DNA of 64,000 nucleotides. Source: Agarophyton chilense. Taxonomy: Eukaryota > Rhodophyta > Florideophyceae > Gracilariales > Gracilariaceae. The notes beneath the pieces were generated by a model. It saw only the letters and a list, made by a program, of their open reading frames with translations. It did not search any database and had not been told where the DNA came from. Positions 10,669 through 21,548 of the stretch are shown one piece after another. Every line of letters starts with the position of its first letter. Position 1 is the first letter of the stretch. The DNA lies in assembly GCA_030374765.1 (NCBI GenBank), contig JARGXX010000100.1:744001-808000 (forward strand), read 5' to 3'. Position numbers and translations under genes: made by a program.

Positions 10669-11995
10669 TGCTTTATAAAAAATGTTTTTGTCATTTTACT
10701 ACCTTCTTTCTCGCATAATTTTGATTATTATAAAAGCAAGGTAGAAAACACTACAACTTATGTTTTCTACCTCAACAAACAACTTTTTCAAAACATAACC
10801 TTGGCTAAGAATTCCAGGTGTGCTCGTGGGTGGTCAACAATAGGTGCTAGCATTCTAACTATGAAACAGTTGTAGTGCAGAGTATCAAAACAAAATCTAA
10901 AGAAGGCGCTGCTGTCGATGATTTCGAAAAAAGTTTTGGTATCAATCTGTGTGTTTAACAGTTGAAAGAGTTTATGTTTTGGTTGCACAGGTTTGGCGCC
11001 AAAATTTGAATTGGAGATGTTTTTTGTCTTATGCATTTATCCGTGATGCTTTTTAAGTGCATAATTTGATTTTATGTACATCGCAATGATAATATGTGGA
11101 GCAATAAGGTATATACGTTTCATACAAATCATATGTGCAAAATGTCTTTCACAGGAGTTGCGCCATTCTGGCATATTGATGTTTGAAAGAACACATTAAA
11201 TTATTTCAGACAGATTAGGTGATAAACAGTTTAAGCCTTTTTAGGGTTGTGCAATAAATTTTGCACACATGTATTTCTCGTTACCCGTTATGGCTCTATG
11301 CCGTGAGGCCAGTGCATGAGGAGATGGCCCTATCTGTTGTGCGTTTTGCCGCATTTCCCCCAAAAGATCGTGTGGTCGAAAGCTTGGCAAGAGAGCAGCA
11401 GGCAAGGGCCCGGCTGTGGGCGCGGAGAGGGTGCTGCTGATGGAACTGTAAGCCGACTGCTCATTCTTCAATCGAGTACAATGCATACGAGAAATAGGCG
11501 TTTTCAGAGTGTGTTTGCTCTATCGGCGGACACAAATGCTCTAGTAGCAGAATCGGCTTTTAGATCACTGACAAAGCAGACGCGCGCCAGCAGTAGGGGT
11601 TGATTACAGAGGCGAAGCGTAGCAGTTCGAAGGGGATGCAGCGGGCAACAATCGCGTGGCGTGGCGCTTTTTCACCGAGGCGCAGTGGAAGAAGCGGCTA
11701 TCCGGGCGAGTTAGAGTTGAGGTCGAAACCGGTGTATCTATGTCGTCCACATTCTGGCGTGCATTGCCATCGTCATCAACCCTCGATCGCCCCCCCCATC
11801 GGCGATGCGCGGCAACCGACTCGTGCCGGACGGCGGCATCGCCGTTACACTCGAGCTCTTCGTCACCGAATCTTTCTTTTCTTGTCCACGCCGCACCAAA
11901 TCGTGCATTGCGTCGTCGTCGTCGTGTGATTTCCGTGCATGCTTCGCCTCGCCCCATCCTACATGGCAGGACCCGGCGCCGATGTGCGCGCGGCC
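10669..11995. other. Intergenic region upstream of the GH113-like gene
   Basis: No gene recognised. The first 600 bases are AT-rich and hold a perfect 12-bp hairpin (10739-10772). The last 700 are GC-rich with overlapping ORFs on both strands that look like composition artefacts. The end carries the TATA box of the next gene. Confidence 0.5.
10739..10772. repeat. Perfect 12-bp inverted repeat (hairpin)
   Basis: AGGTAGAAAACA is followed after a 10-nt loop by its exact reverse complement TGTTTTCTACCT. It lies 70 bp beyond the Copia-1 right repeat. Function unknown. Confidence 0.8.
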
Positions 11996-12003
11996 TATAA
12001 AAA
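11996..12003 (+). promoter_or_regulatory. TATA box of the GH113-like gene
   Basis: TATAAAAA in a GC-rich setting (GGCC on either side), 97 bp before the chosen ATG. It is the only TATA-like element in the 700 GC-rich bases upstream, which supports a leader of about 70 nt and the start at 12100. Confidence 0.6.
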
Positions 12004-12099
12004 CGGCCGACCAGTTCTCGATTGCCGCCCGCTCGCCGCCCCTCAACAGCACTTGTTCACCTTGGTAAAGCTCGGAACCTCCTCACCACAATCGCCGTC

Positions 12100-13509
12100 A
12101 TGATCCGCCAGCTCCGACTGTTGCCGCTGTTGGGCGCACTGCTTCTTTCTACCGTTGTCGCCAATGCGCTTGAAATCATGGGCGCTGCCTTCTCCACTGG
12201 CCACGACACATTGGGCTATCGCCAGTGGTATGTGCACAGCTCGCTGCAACAACTAAAGAGCACTGGCGCCAACTTCGTCCAGATCTCCGTGTATTCCAAG
12301 ATGCCCAATTTGAACGCCATGTATGCCACCCAGAACACGGATGACGAATCCATTCGCTTCATCGTCCGCAAGGTGAAGAGCATGGGCTTCAAAGTGTTTC
12401 TCAAGCCTGTTGTCGAAATTGAGGGCGACACTTGGAGGGGTTTTGTAAGTTAATGTTTTGTCCTCAATACAAATTGCACTGGTTGACGCGTTGGTACTGA
12501 CAATTTGCATCAATCATCACCTCATTCGGAGAGTAGCTTGCCGGCAGTCCACTGTGGTTTGAGAAGGTTTATCGACCGTTCATCAATCACATGGCACGTA
12601 TAGCGCAACAGGAGCGCGTCGAGGTCTTCTCTATCGGCTCTGAGTATCGTAACAGCGAAGTACAAGTCCACGAGTGGAACAAGGTCATAGATGATGTGAA
12701 AAAACTCTACTTTGGTCGGATTACCTATATTGCTAACCATGATGTACGTGTGCACCTCCCGGTTCTCTATGTGACTGTGTGTATGCGGAGAGAAGATTGT
12801 GCTAACATTCGACCATGTGTCCTTTGACATTCCAAAATCCTTTGGAACAGTCTTACAAGAGGTTTCAACTATGGCATCGTCTGCACTTCATCTCCATATC
12901 AGCTTATTTTCAGTTGCTGCCCGGTGTGCGCGGATCTTCTCCAAACTTGGAAGAGACCAAGAAAATATGGCGTCAAAAAGCTGATGAGATCTGGAAATGG
13001 CGCGCGCAACGCGGTCTTACCGCCCAGAAGGTGGTCATGGCTGAAGTGGGCGTTCAAAGCAAGGGTAAGCGAACTTCTTTTCGCGCTTCATGGCCATCTC
13101 GGCGGCACTGTGGACATTCTTGAAGCCACTAACATTCTGAAACGATTGCATTCGCAAACACAAAAGGCGACGGAGTGGTTTACCGTGTGCCGTGGGATTG
13201 GAAGGTGAACGCGCCGGTCAACTTTGACGATCAGGTGAGTACACTGCCGTCTCTCCGAATTCAATATTTCTCTCTCCCGCTAGCGTTGTACTAACAAAAT
13301 GTCTCTGATCTTGCCACGCTGGAAAACAGGCGAAAATGTATGAGGGAATTTGCAATGCGTTCAGCGACGGCCGATGGGTTGGAGGAATTCTCTTTTGGAA
13401 CTGGGAGTTGCAGCCGAACGCCGGTACATACTATCCCACTGCGGAAGATTACACGCCACAGAACAAGCCTGCGCAACAGGTCATGAGGCGTTATTTCAGC
13501 ACACGCTGA
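12100..13509 (+). CDS. Secreted GH113-like glycoside hydrolase, 5 exons
   Basis: I assembled a 337-residue protein from exons 12100-12444, 12537-12743, 12851-13064, 13167-13234 and 13330-13509. All introns are GT-AG (92, 107, 102 and 95 nt) and every junction keeps frame. Residues 1-25 are a signal peptide. The rest is a TIM barrel of the GH113 type, known mainly as beta-1,4-mannanases. It has a WRG motif near residue 113. The putative acid/base Glu151 lies in FSIGSEY, and the putative nucleophile Glu249 in VVMAEVG. The SISAYF strand is near 200, and the C-terminus has an FWNWEL strand and the KPAQQVMRRY helix. All barrel landmarks are present and length is normal, so it looks functional. The substrate is probably a cell-wall mannan or related glucan; that is inference from the family. 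The gene lies 1.2 kb upstream of the channel gene on the same strand. Confidence 0.85.
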
Positions 13510-14687
13510 CGCTCGCTTTCCTGACCACCACGACCCGCAATCGGGCTGAGCCTTTTTTCGATAGAAATTCTTTAGTCTTGTTTCCGAGCCTGTGATCGAA
13601 TACCTGACATACTAAACTTCTGTCCCGAAGGATCCGTGATGTATTTACAAGCAGATTCGCAAACATGGCCCGCTCCTCACATGAGCTGTCGCACCCACAA
13701 TCTCTAGCCACTTTCTGGCTACGTGTACCGGTAACGGTAGCTAGTCGATGAGAAAATTGTTTAGCTTCCGAAGTCAACTGTAGCGTTGCTATTGGAAGAA
13801 GACAGCGCGAGGCCAAACAGTGGGATTCTTTCGGGGTCTGCCCTGGAAGCAATCTACCCTTACTTGCACTGTGATGAGCTGGACTATACGTAGTGGAGTT
13901 AGTAGTCCATGCTCTGGACCACTTTAACCCCATTGGTCTGATTGGTGGCCTTAAGGCTTCTCCAACGTTAAAGGGTTATTATCGTGTCACATGACGAAAA
14001 TTATGGCCCTCGCCCTTAGGCACGGGCCTATTATTTGCAGTCTCCTGCCTCGATATCAGAACTCTGTGTTACAGTACTGCTTTTCAGGAGACTAGTCTTT
14101 TTTTGCCAATTTTTTTACTATCTCATCTTACCACAAAAATTCGTTTGAGATTTATTTCAAATTTGATGGCTTGCCAAATAGCTCGAATGGTTTTTATACC
14201 TTTTCAACTTGAGCTTCCACAGCGGACAGTCTCAAAAACGTTTTACCAACTGTACATGTAGTGCTTTTTGATTGGATCTCTCTGTAGCAAAGAGGTCAGC
14301 TACAGAAGTTGGAGTTGGCGCAGTTACACATATGTTTTTCTTTGATACATATTGGGTGTTTTGTTGCGGGTTCTGAGTCAGTGATCAGTCGGTCCATCAA
14401 AAAAATTCCACGCTACCTTGCATCGAACAACTGAAACTGGAGTTGCTCAGTCACAGCACAAACCATGTTGGTCGTGCCATGAGGCACATGTACTACCATA
14501 TTTGACATGTACAACCGTACTTGAATGCCATGGGGACGAGACGGACTTATTTTGGGGCTCAATAGATGCATCATTTGTGTAATTCACCAGTTGCGCTGTC
14601 CGTCACTTAGGAGCACCATTTCTAGCTAGAGAAGGTGCTGGAGTTTGGAACGTTCCACGTTGAACGACTTTCACAATTCGATGATCC
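13510..14687. other. Intergenic region between the hydrolase and channel genes
   Basis: No gene recognised. A 145-codon minus-strand ORF that overlaps the 3' end of the hydrolase has no recognisable domain and is taken as chance. No repeat boundaries or clear promoter box were seen. Confidence 0.5.
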
Positions 14688-16584
14688 ATGAAGCCTAAGA
14701 ATGAGTTTTCCGTCTTGCTACGTCGAGTTATATCCGCTATCCTTTTCTTGCTCTTCGCTGTCCTTGGAGTGTGCGCATCCAGTGACCATCTCAAAGATGG
14801 TTTGCACGGCACCAAGTTGAGATGCTGCGTCATGAATGAATCCCCGATATCCTTTCTTGGCTCCGAAACTGATATCAATGTATGTCTCAATCCCATTCGT
14901 TCTAGAAATCTGACGCACATGACACTACTTTATTCTAACAATATCTATGATGACATAGGGAGGTTTGGGTGGAGTGATAGCGCTTTACTTATCAGAGTTA
15001 CAGTCATTCCTTGGATGGCAATGTTCTTCGGTAACGCTATTCAGCGTGGCAGGAAGTACCGGTTTCAACGAATTCATCGACATGATGGAGAGATGTACTG
15101 AAAATGGAACGGTCAAGGACATTCCAGAATGCGTTTGTGATATTGGAATCGGCGGGTGGTTTCAAAAGTCTGCTCGCTTCGGCCGTGTTGATTTTGTCTC
15201 TCCATTTATGTATGATAAGTATCGCATCATTGTCAGTCGGTCTAACACTTCTTCTTCGATTGATAGCTTGTTCTTTGTCAAAGCTTTCGACAAGACAGTG
15301 TGGATGTGCATCGCGGGACTCATACTTTTCGTGACGATTGTCAAGTACTATGACCGTGACTTTGCTCCGGCTCAGCCGTACACCTCTATGGACGAAAGTG
15401 AAACCCGACTACGGCGGGTAATGCATTTTTTCCGAAATCACCCAATACCATTCCGAATTCGAAGAGCACTCCAAAGCACATGTAAGTTTCGTTTTCTGTG
15501 ATGTATTTTGTTAATTCGCTTTCTCGATTCGATTGAAAGGCGCCTAACTCCATCGCATCACTTTTGCATGCCCAATTGCGCTCGATCGTTAAGAATTGGT
15601 CACTAACATATTCCGAGTGAATCATACTTTTCAGGGGGAAGAATGACGCTCATTGGTGATGAAGAAGATGCTCAAAACGTGAGCCCAACACGCCAAAGGT
15701 TACTGAATCTTGTCATCGGTTTAGCCGGTTTGCTTCTCCTCATGGCCTATGAGGCCAGCATGACGTACGTTTTCCAGTCAGTCTCTTGTTGGGACTTCAC
15801 ACCAACTCACGAAAGGCGCTAACGGATATAAATGCTGTGACTGGGCCTTGATCATGCGGCCTAGCGCTTCTCTCGTCGAAGAGTTCATTAACACAGAGTA
15901 CGATTCACCAGAAGACCTCCAACTGTGTCGAATACAGCCTGAAGAAATATGTATACCAAGTGGCGGGGCACTTCAGCTTTTTTGGAAGAACGTCATTGCC
16001 AAGGAGTAAGTATTCTGAAACCATATCGCAGTTTTACGATCATAATTTCTAACGTTTGGCAAACCTTTTGTCTTCTCTTGTATACTTTGAATAGCAAGTG
16101 TCACCAAACGAACAGTCCACAGTTCCAACCTTCATTTGGAGACATGCTTTCACAACTTGCTAGCGGCAATTGCAAGTACGGATTGCTTTTAGAGTCCGCG
16201 GAACTTGAAGCAGTATCCAGGAGATACTGCGGCGAAATGCTTATAATTGGCGATCCTCTATACACTGGAGGTTTGTCTATGGTTCTTCCGAAAGGGTCTA
16301 ATTTGACATACCATATGAGTCATAGGACCAAAACAATCGAAGACAGAGCTACTTCCCCCAGTCTTCTCAAATACTTCCAGAAGAAGAAGAGCTGTAAGGC
16401 TGAGAGTGGTTCAAAAATCACGATTAGAAAGCTTGGATTGTTTTTCGCCGTGGTGTTCGCGGCCATCTTAACAATAGCGCTTCTAATATGTTTCCTACCG
16501 AGAGAGCCACTGAGAATTGGAAGCAGGCGAAGGAGGGACCGGTGTAGAGACTCAAACAACGATATCGGACCAAATACAGTCTGA
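14688..16584 (+). CDS. Ionotropic glutamate receptor-like channel, 5 exons
   Basis: I assembled 491 residues from exons 14688-14879, 14959-15481, 15635-15764, 15865-16005 and 16095-16584. The GT-AG introns are 79, 153, 100 and 89 nt; two carry a CTAAC-type branch point, and all junctions keep frame. Order: signal peptide (1-30); ligand-binding half S1 with R137 before VDFVSPF, the place of the glutamate-carboxylate Arg; M1 (179-195); pore loop (about 239-258); M3 (261-277) ending in AYEASMTASL, the counterpart of SYTANLAAF; S2 with SPEDL, then YGLLLES (E362 at the place of the GluA2 ligand Glu); VLPKGSNL; M4 (442-463). C374 and C429 are 55 residues apart, like the S2 disulfide of animal receptors. 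There is no N-terminal ATD domain. It looks like an intact ligand-gated cation channel. The ligand is unknown. Confidence 0.85.
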
Positions 16585-17872
16585 CGTGGATCAAAGTATT
16601 AAAAAGAAACACTAACACTTTACTACTCAAACGAAGGCTATAAATCGTAAGAATGGATATTCATGGGTTTTGTTCATGATCCGTCTAAGGAAAGGATGAT
16701 AGCAATCACACCGGCTTTATCTAAGTCGATGTCCCATTCACCCAATACACAGCCGACCACGAACATATCAACGGTCGTGAGATAATATCAGCAATACCCT
16801 TGCCAGAGTACAACAGCATCTTCTTCCCCACTTGCAAAAACTTTGAGGATGCGCCCATATACGCGCAAATGCATAATAAAAAACAAAAGAGTACTGTCTT
16901 CTGGTTCCGCTTGACCCCAAGGTCGGGAGAGCAAGCAGTGGCAGAAGCTTTACTTGTAGGCTTTCGGGTAGTACGTAGTATGTTCGTTTTGATGGTCGAA
17001 AAGTTCTTTCGACCTAACAAATCGTACTAAAGCCTTAACGTACAAGTTCTAAAAAGCTAACGTCTGTAGTAACTTTGCGTAATCGTTGTGTAGCTTAAAC
17101 AACAATAACGACTAAGCTATTGAAAGTTCTATATTAATTTTTAACGACGATACTCTAACTATCGCTTTTTTTAAGCTTACTACTATATCCTCATCGAATA
17201 CTAGCAATGTATAAATGCTGTAATGACCTCTTTTTTAGTTTCGTAGCCTAAATTTGTCATCCGAGCTGTCCCGAGTGGACCTAATTCGGTGCAGAGTTGG
17301 GGATCAAACTATTAAAAGGTACATAACACGAGAACACATCGAGCAACTAATCCATTAGCTGATAGTGTTACAGTTTGGCCTGGCTCTTTATGTATGCGCT
17401 GCGGAGACTGGCATTATGTACATCGTGCTCGTGAGATGCCCTTTCAGCATTAGGATCAGTTTCCAACATGCGCTTATCGATACAGTTGCACCGGTTGTAG
17501 ACTGGGCTTACAATGAACAACCATCCACCCCCAGATATATCAACCTGTAAATGACGGAAATAGTTCAGACAAGGCTTCAGTTTTAGAAGACTATGTGTTG
17601 GGGCAGTTGGGATAAAAAATAAGGTAGATGTATAATATAGAAGCGAGGTCTCTTGGTTCCGTGCCTCGGAATTTATTTTGCGAGCGCGGTACTTATACTA
17701 AAACAAAACCCTAGCTTAAAAGTGACAAACCATGACAAGCAATGCCAAATGATGAAAAGCGACGACAAGCGACGACAAATAGAAGAAATAATATCCATGT
17801 AGGCCATAATAAAAATAAGTATTAGCAATGTAGGCAGGATGATGTGACCGTTGATGATTCAGGTCTAACACT
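16585..17872. other. Intergenic region after the channel gene
   Basis: No gene recognised. AT-rich, with small unsupported ORFs. A short GACGACAAGC-type direct repeat occurs near 17760. No element ends were identified. Confidence 0.5.
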
Positions 17873-19011
17873 ATGGACCGCCATGTCTGGAACAATGGAC
17901 CCTTCGTTCCTCTAAAATTGTTCAAGCATGGTGCTCAGAGCTTTTATTCTAAGAGCAAAGAAGGCGTTGACGGAGCTAATCAACAGCGGGCGATATTGCG
18001 GTCTTCATTTTCTCAGTTTAGATGGGATCAAAATGTTGTTTCACAAACTATTTAGACTTTTGCTGTCAATACGATGTTTGGTTGGCAAATGTTTGAGCGT
18101 CGCGATCGGCTACAATCCTCTGATATGTTCAGGTCGCTCGAGAGTTACAGGAATCTGCTAAACAAGGTGCAAACAACCGCTAAGTCTTTGCTAGATGTGT
18201 CTCAGGAATTACTCAGTTATGCTTCAACACTTCAAAATGCAGCACCAGGTGGCAGGCAAGCTAGGGATGTGGAACAAGAGAAGGCATTAAAGCGCAGACT
18301 GACAGCTTGGAGAAAAAGGATATTAGGAGGCTAATAAGGTTGGCACATGAGAGGAAGACCAAACGTTTAGTATTCTTTAACAGTGGGGATGGTCAGTCAT
18401 TTCGTATAATGGTGGAGGGTCATGAACCAAAGCAAGGAAAAGCGCTTTATTGCGCGTTGTGTGGTCAAAACCAAGGACCGAATCGTGGTCATCGGTCGTC
18501 ATACTCTTGCTCGCTTTACGACATTACTTTGTGCATAAGATTGCATCGAGGTTTAAGTCGAAGTTGTATGAGCATTTGGCACAGTAAGAAGGAATTGGAG
18601 TTTCATGTCACCGCTCAAAATCCGTCTGTTTCAACAAACAGAAGTAAAAAATCTAGGACTGGTAGCAGTACTTGGGCTTCAAAAAGCGTTTTCCGGAATG
18701 AAAGTGGTCAAGAAGTCGAGGGTGACGTTGATTGTAGTTTAAACACGGATGATGGTACTAGTGGGAGACAACAGGTTGGCTCTAGTGCAGCCATTCAAGG
18801 AAGTTTTAATGCTTCAGAGTCTGGTGGGGAGGGGCAAGGTATGACGAAAAGGTCTCAGGGGTATACCGCAGCAGTTCTTTCACCTTCAGCTCAAAGTGGA
18901 AATATGACCAGATCCAAGGGCTCTAGGCAGCGTTCAATAAGGCTGAGGGCACCGGGCCATGGCGCAAAAGGAAATCCACGACCCCGAAAGAGGCAAAGGA
19001 AGAAGAAGTAG
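17873..19011 (+). pseudogene. piggyBac-like DNA transposase, 3' part only
   Basis: The first piece reads YSKSKEGVDGANQQRAI...RWDQ, like the region after the last catalytic Asp in piggyBac (DDE_Tnp_1_7) transposases. The same frame continues after one stop near 18053 with NTMFGWQMF and a helical segment to about 18300. A shift to another frame leads into the last part (18307-19011), which holds a Cys/His cluster (YCALCG...HRSSYSC...LCIRLHRGLSRSCMSIWH) like the piggyBac C-terminal cysteine-rich domain. A Ser/Gly-rich tail follows, ending in a basic block (PRPRKRQRKKK). The catalytic core that should precede 17873 is absent. It is therefore a 5'-truncated relic with at least one stop and one frameshift. 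No terminal repeats were found. The family call rests on motifs only. Confidence 0.55.
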
Positions 19012-19246
19012 CTGCATTTGGCTTTCGTAGAGGACACAAGCAACTGTTAGGTAGTGTAAAATTAATCGACCTGTTGATCGATATATCGATCAACAGGCCA
19101 TTTTTGCCTGGTTTCAGCTAGCGCTAGAATATAAAAAAATAAGGTTTGTCAATCAGTCAATATTCCAGTTCATGCCACCAAACCTGGTGGAACAATCCCT
19201 TGGGCCGTACAGAATCTCACTATTAGCTAAAAAAAAAAGCTATGAG
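19012..19246. other. Short intergenic stretch with several inverted repeats
   Basis: Holds the 28-bp palindrome (19070-19097), a CTAGCGCTAG palindrome near 19120, a CCACCA/TGGTGG hairpin near 19177 and a TAGCT/AGCTA pair around an A-tract near 19230. It may be the 3' end region of the piggyBac-like relic. The last five bases ATGAG are the target duplication of Gypsy-B. Confidence 0.5.
19070..19097. repeat. Perfect 28-bp palindrome
   Basis: CCTGTTGATCGATA is followed with no spacer by its exact reverse complement. It lies about 60 bp after the piggyBac-like ORF and is followed by a short T-run (ATTTTTGCC). It could be a transposon end structure or a transcript-end hairpin; undecided. Confidence 0.9.
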
Positions 19247-19546
19247 TGTTGATCAAGACGGGTACGGGAGTCTACGCGCCGCGCTATCGTGCGGGAAGAG
19301 AGAATAGGCACAAAGACCTTGGAAGTCCGTCCAAGGATGCCTCCGGACTCGATATCTTCAATCGGGTCCGGGCTTTTATAATGCCACGTTCGGGCAGATG
19401 CCCAATGAGGGTCCCGCCTCTTTGGGCTGCTATAACCCAACTGCTTTGGGTTACGAAAGTGCTACTTCTACACTACGACCTAATAGGGCTAGGTCGTTCG
19501 AATTAATGACCAATCTAGCCAGCACTAGCATGCGTAGCCATCAACA
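19247..19546 (-). repeat. Gypsy-B 3' LTR
   Basis: 300 bp, identical to 24252-24551 except one base by eye. On the minus strand it contains a TATAAAAG box (near 19375), a plausible LTR promoter. Confidence 0.95.
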
Positions 19547-20488
19547 GTCCCCCATAGCCAGATCTTTTGTTTGATTATTGTTTCCGATGGCGGAGATAAA
19601 ATTGCGCTGTCTCCTTGTACCAGACTTCTTCGTTTCATCCAAGTATTCTTGTAGAGGATCGGGTACGTCCTTGATTAGCGATTCCATAGTAACCCAGTCT
19701 GCCTCGTCCTGTGCAAACCCAGTCCACTTGACCGTTTGCTGTACCAGATTATTGCGGCGTTTAATGTCTTTGAAGTCTTTGATCACCAGTAACTCGTTTT
19801 GTTGATAAGATAAATGTTCTTTGATCTCTTCTGAAACTTCAAAAGCCTTGTTCTGGAAACGCTTGAGTCTTCTGCGGTGCAACAGTTCCTTCTCATAATT
19901 GAGGAGGTTTTCCACTTCGAAGATGAATTGATCCCTGCAATCTGTTACCCAGAACGGTCCTTGCCACTGGAGACTCGATTTTGACCGGATATGTTTCTGC
20001 AGAACGGCTTTCAATACGTAGTCGCCTTCTGTGAAGTCAATAGGTCTGACACCGGTCCGACGCTTGTGTGCCTCGATAGAAGATTTTCTTTGCTTCTGTG
20101 CACGTTCTGTGCAGGTGCGATGAATGCTGTCGAGGGCCATCTGCAACTTCTCGATTTCCAGGAGGGCCTTCGTTCGTTCGCTGTCGATGTCGCTGATAGT
20201 TGATACTTCCTCCTGACTTCGCAGAGTTACGGAGAGTGGAGAGTCTTGTGGTAATCCAGTGAATACAGTTTGGGGGCATTTTACATCAAGGTTCTTCGTT
20301 GGAGCGCTGTTCAATGCTGCCTGGACTTGTGGCAAGACAGTCGGCCAGGCGGATTGCGGTAGCTGGAACTTGGAGAGGATTGCTCGGGTGGCTCTCAGCA
20401 ACTCGCGGCGTACAACTTCGACCGAGACATTGCTCCACGGGCAGTAAGGAAGTGTGAAGTGGTGGTCTAACTTCAGCTTCCGAGCCAA
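19541..20488 (-). CDS. Gypsy-B integrase C-terminal part with chromodomain-like tail
   Basis: This covers the late part of the integrase core (YCPWSNVSVEVVRRELLRATRAIL, the region around the last catalytic Glu) and a basic linker. It ends with VKWTGF...DEADW...SLI..VPDPLQEYLDE, which matches the second half of a chromodomain. In chromoviruses this module guides insertion into histone-marked chromatin; that role here is inference. It is part of a fossil element. Confidence 0.7.
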   Translation of the reverse strand: MARKLKLDHHFTLPYCPWSNVSVEVVRRELLRATRAILSKFQLPQSAWPTVLPQVQAALNSAPTKNLDVKCPQTVFTGLPQDSPLSVTLRSQEEVSTISDIDSERTKALLEIEKLQMALDSIHRTCTERAQKQRKSSIEAHKRRTGVRPIDFTEGDYVLKAVLQKHIRSKSSLQWQGPFWVTDCRDQFIFEVENLLNYEKELLHRRRLKRFQNKAFEVSEEIKEHLSYQQNELLVIKDFKDIKRRNNLVQQTVKWTGFAQDEADWVTMESLIKDVPDPLQEYLDETKKSGTRRQRNFISAIGNNNQTKDLAMGDC

Positions 20489-20972
20489 AAGTTTTACCCT
20501 TGTTCTTGAAATGGCTTCCTTGATCCGATATCCACGACCTCGCCACTCCGCATGTTGTGAACCATTCCACTAATACCTCGGCAAAGGTTTCAGCGTCCGC
20601 TTCTTCCTTGCTTCTGAACCACACATATCCAGAAAGATCTTCCTTTACAATCAGAATGTATATCTTACCCTTTTCGCCCTTGTTGATGTAACAAAAGTCG
20701 AAATGGAGCAGTTCGTTCGGTTTGCTCGCGTGAAAAGTATGGCCGAGAGGCCTCGGGACGACTTTTCCAGGTTCAGTTGCGAGGCAATGGAAACACGACC
20801 GTATGAAATCCTTACTGTGGCTCCTTAGCTTCTTCCACCAGAAATGTGCTGTAACAGTTTCTATCGTTGCGTCAGCTGCTCTGTGTCCCCCTCTCTTGGT
20901 GTGCGCTGCGATCAGGATCCGAAGTTGTAGCCTCGTGTCCCCGTCGGGTATCCATATCTGTCCCGTACGCAA
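20286..20972 (-). CDS. Gypsy-B integrase N-terminal part (zinc finger and core)
   Basis: Shows the HHCC zinc-binding pattern (H..RGGH about 30 residues before CFHC) and the start of the DDE core (LLHFDFCYI, WISDQGSHF). It lies directly downstream of RNase H on the minus strand, the Ty3/gypsy order. It is part of a fossil element. Confidence 0.75.
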   Translation of the reverse strand: MRTGQIWIPDGDTRLQLRILIAAHTKRGGHRAADATIETVTAHFWWKKLRSHSKDFIRSCFHCLATEPGKVVPRPLGHTFHASKPNELLHFDFCYINKGEKGKIYILIVKEDLSGYVWFRSKEEADAETFAEVLVEWFTTCGVARSWISDQGSHFKNKGKTFGSEAEVRPPLHTSLLPVEQCLGRSCTPRVAESHPSNPLQVPATAIRLADCLATSPGSIEQRSNEEP

Positions 20973-21548
20973 TCGGAAAACCCCACCTGTCCGCGGCGCT
21001 CTCTTGGGAAATGAGTTACTGCTTTTCTGCTGGGATTCGATGATATCTTGCAGCGACGGCTAATCATACGCTTGGTTGACTCCGGGTTTGATTGGCGCCA
21101 TCATTAGTGCTCGCATTCGTCCCACGTTAGACGGCTGCACAGTTTTCTTCGTTTGGACAGCCCACCTGGTAAGCATGTCGGCCCACACGTTTCGCTCTCC
21201 CGCCACATGTTCGATGATGAATCGAAACCCGTTCAATTTCAAAGCCCAGCGGGTGAGCTTGTTGGCGGTGTGCCGCGCAATTTCAGGGTTACGGCCATAT
21301 GGGTCGTAGATGTGAACGAGGTTTGCATGGTCGGTGTAAATTGACACGGTCCGTCCGACCGTCAAGTAATCCAGTCTGCACATGGACTCTAAGATCGCGA
21401 ATCCTTCCTTTTTTGGCACACTCCACCTTTCGTAAGAGCCGGTGAAGGCTCCGGAGAGAAAACACAATGGTTCGTGCGTTTGTTCGTCGATTTGCTTCTT
21501 CTGCTCCTGTACTGGCGACTGGGTTAGGATTGCCGCCCAATGAGTGTC

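Noticed and set aside
11600-11957. Overlapping ORFs of about 110 codons on both strands upstream of the hydrolase
   Set aside because: Arg-rich, low-information frames in a GC-rich promoter region; opposite strands equally open.
13496-13933. 145-codon minus-strand ORF after the hydrolase
   Set aside because: No recognisable motif, overlaps the end of a well-supported gene, no promoter.
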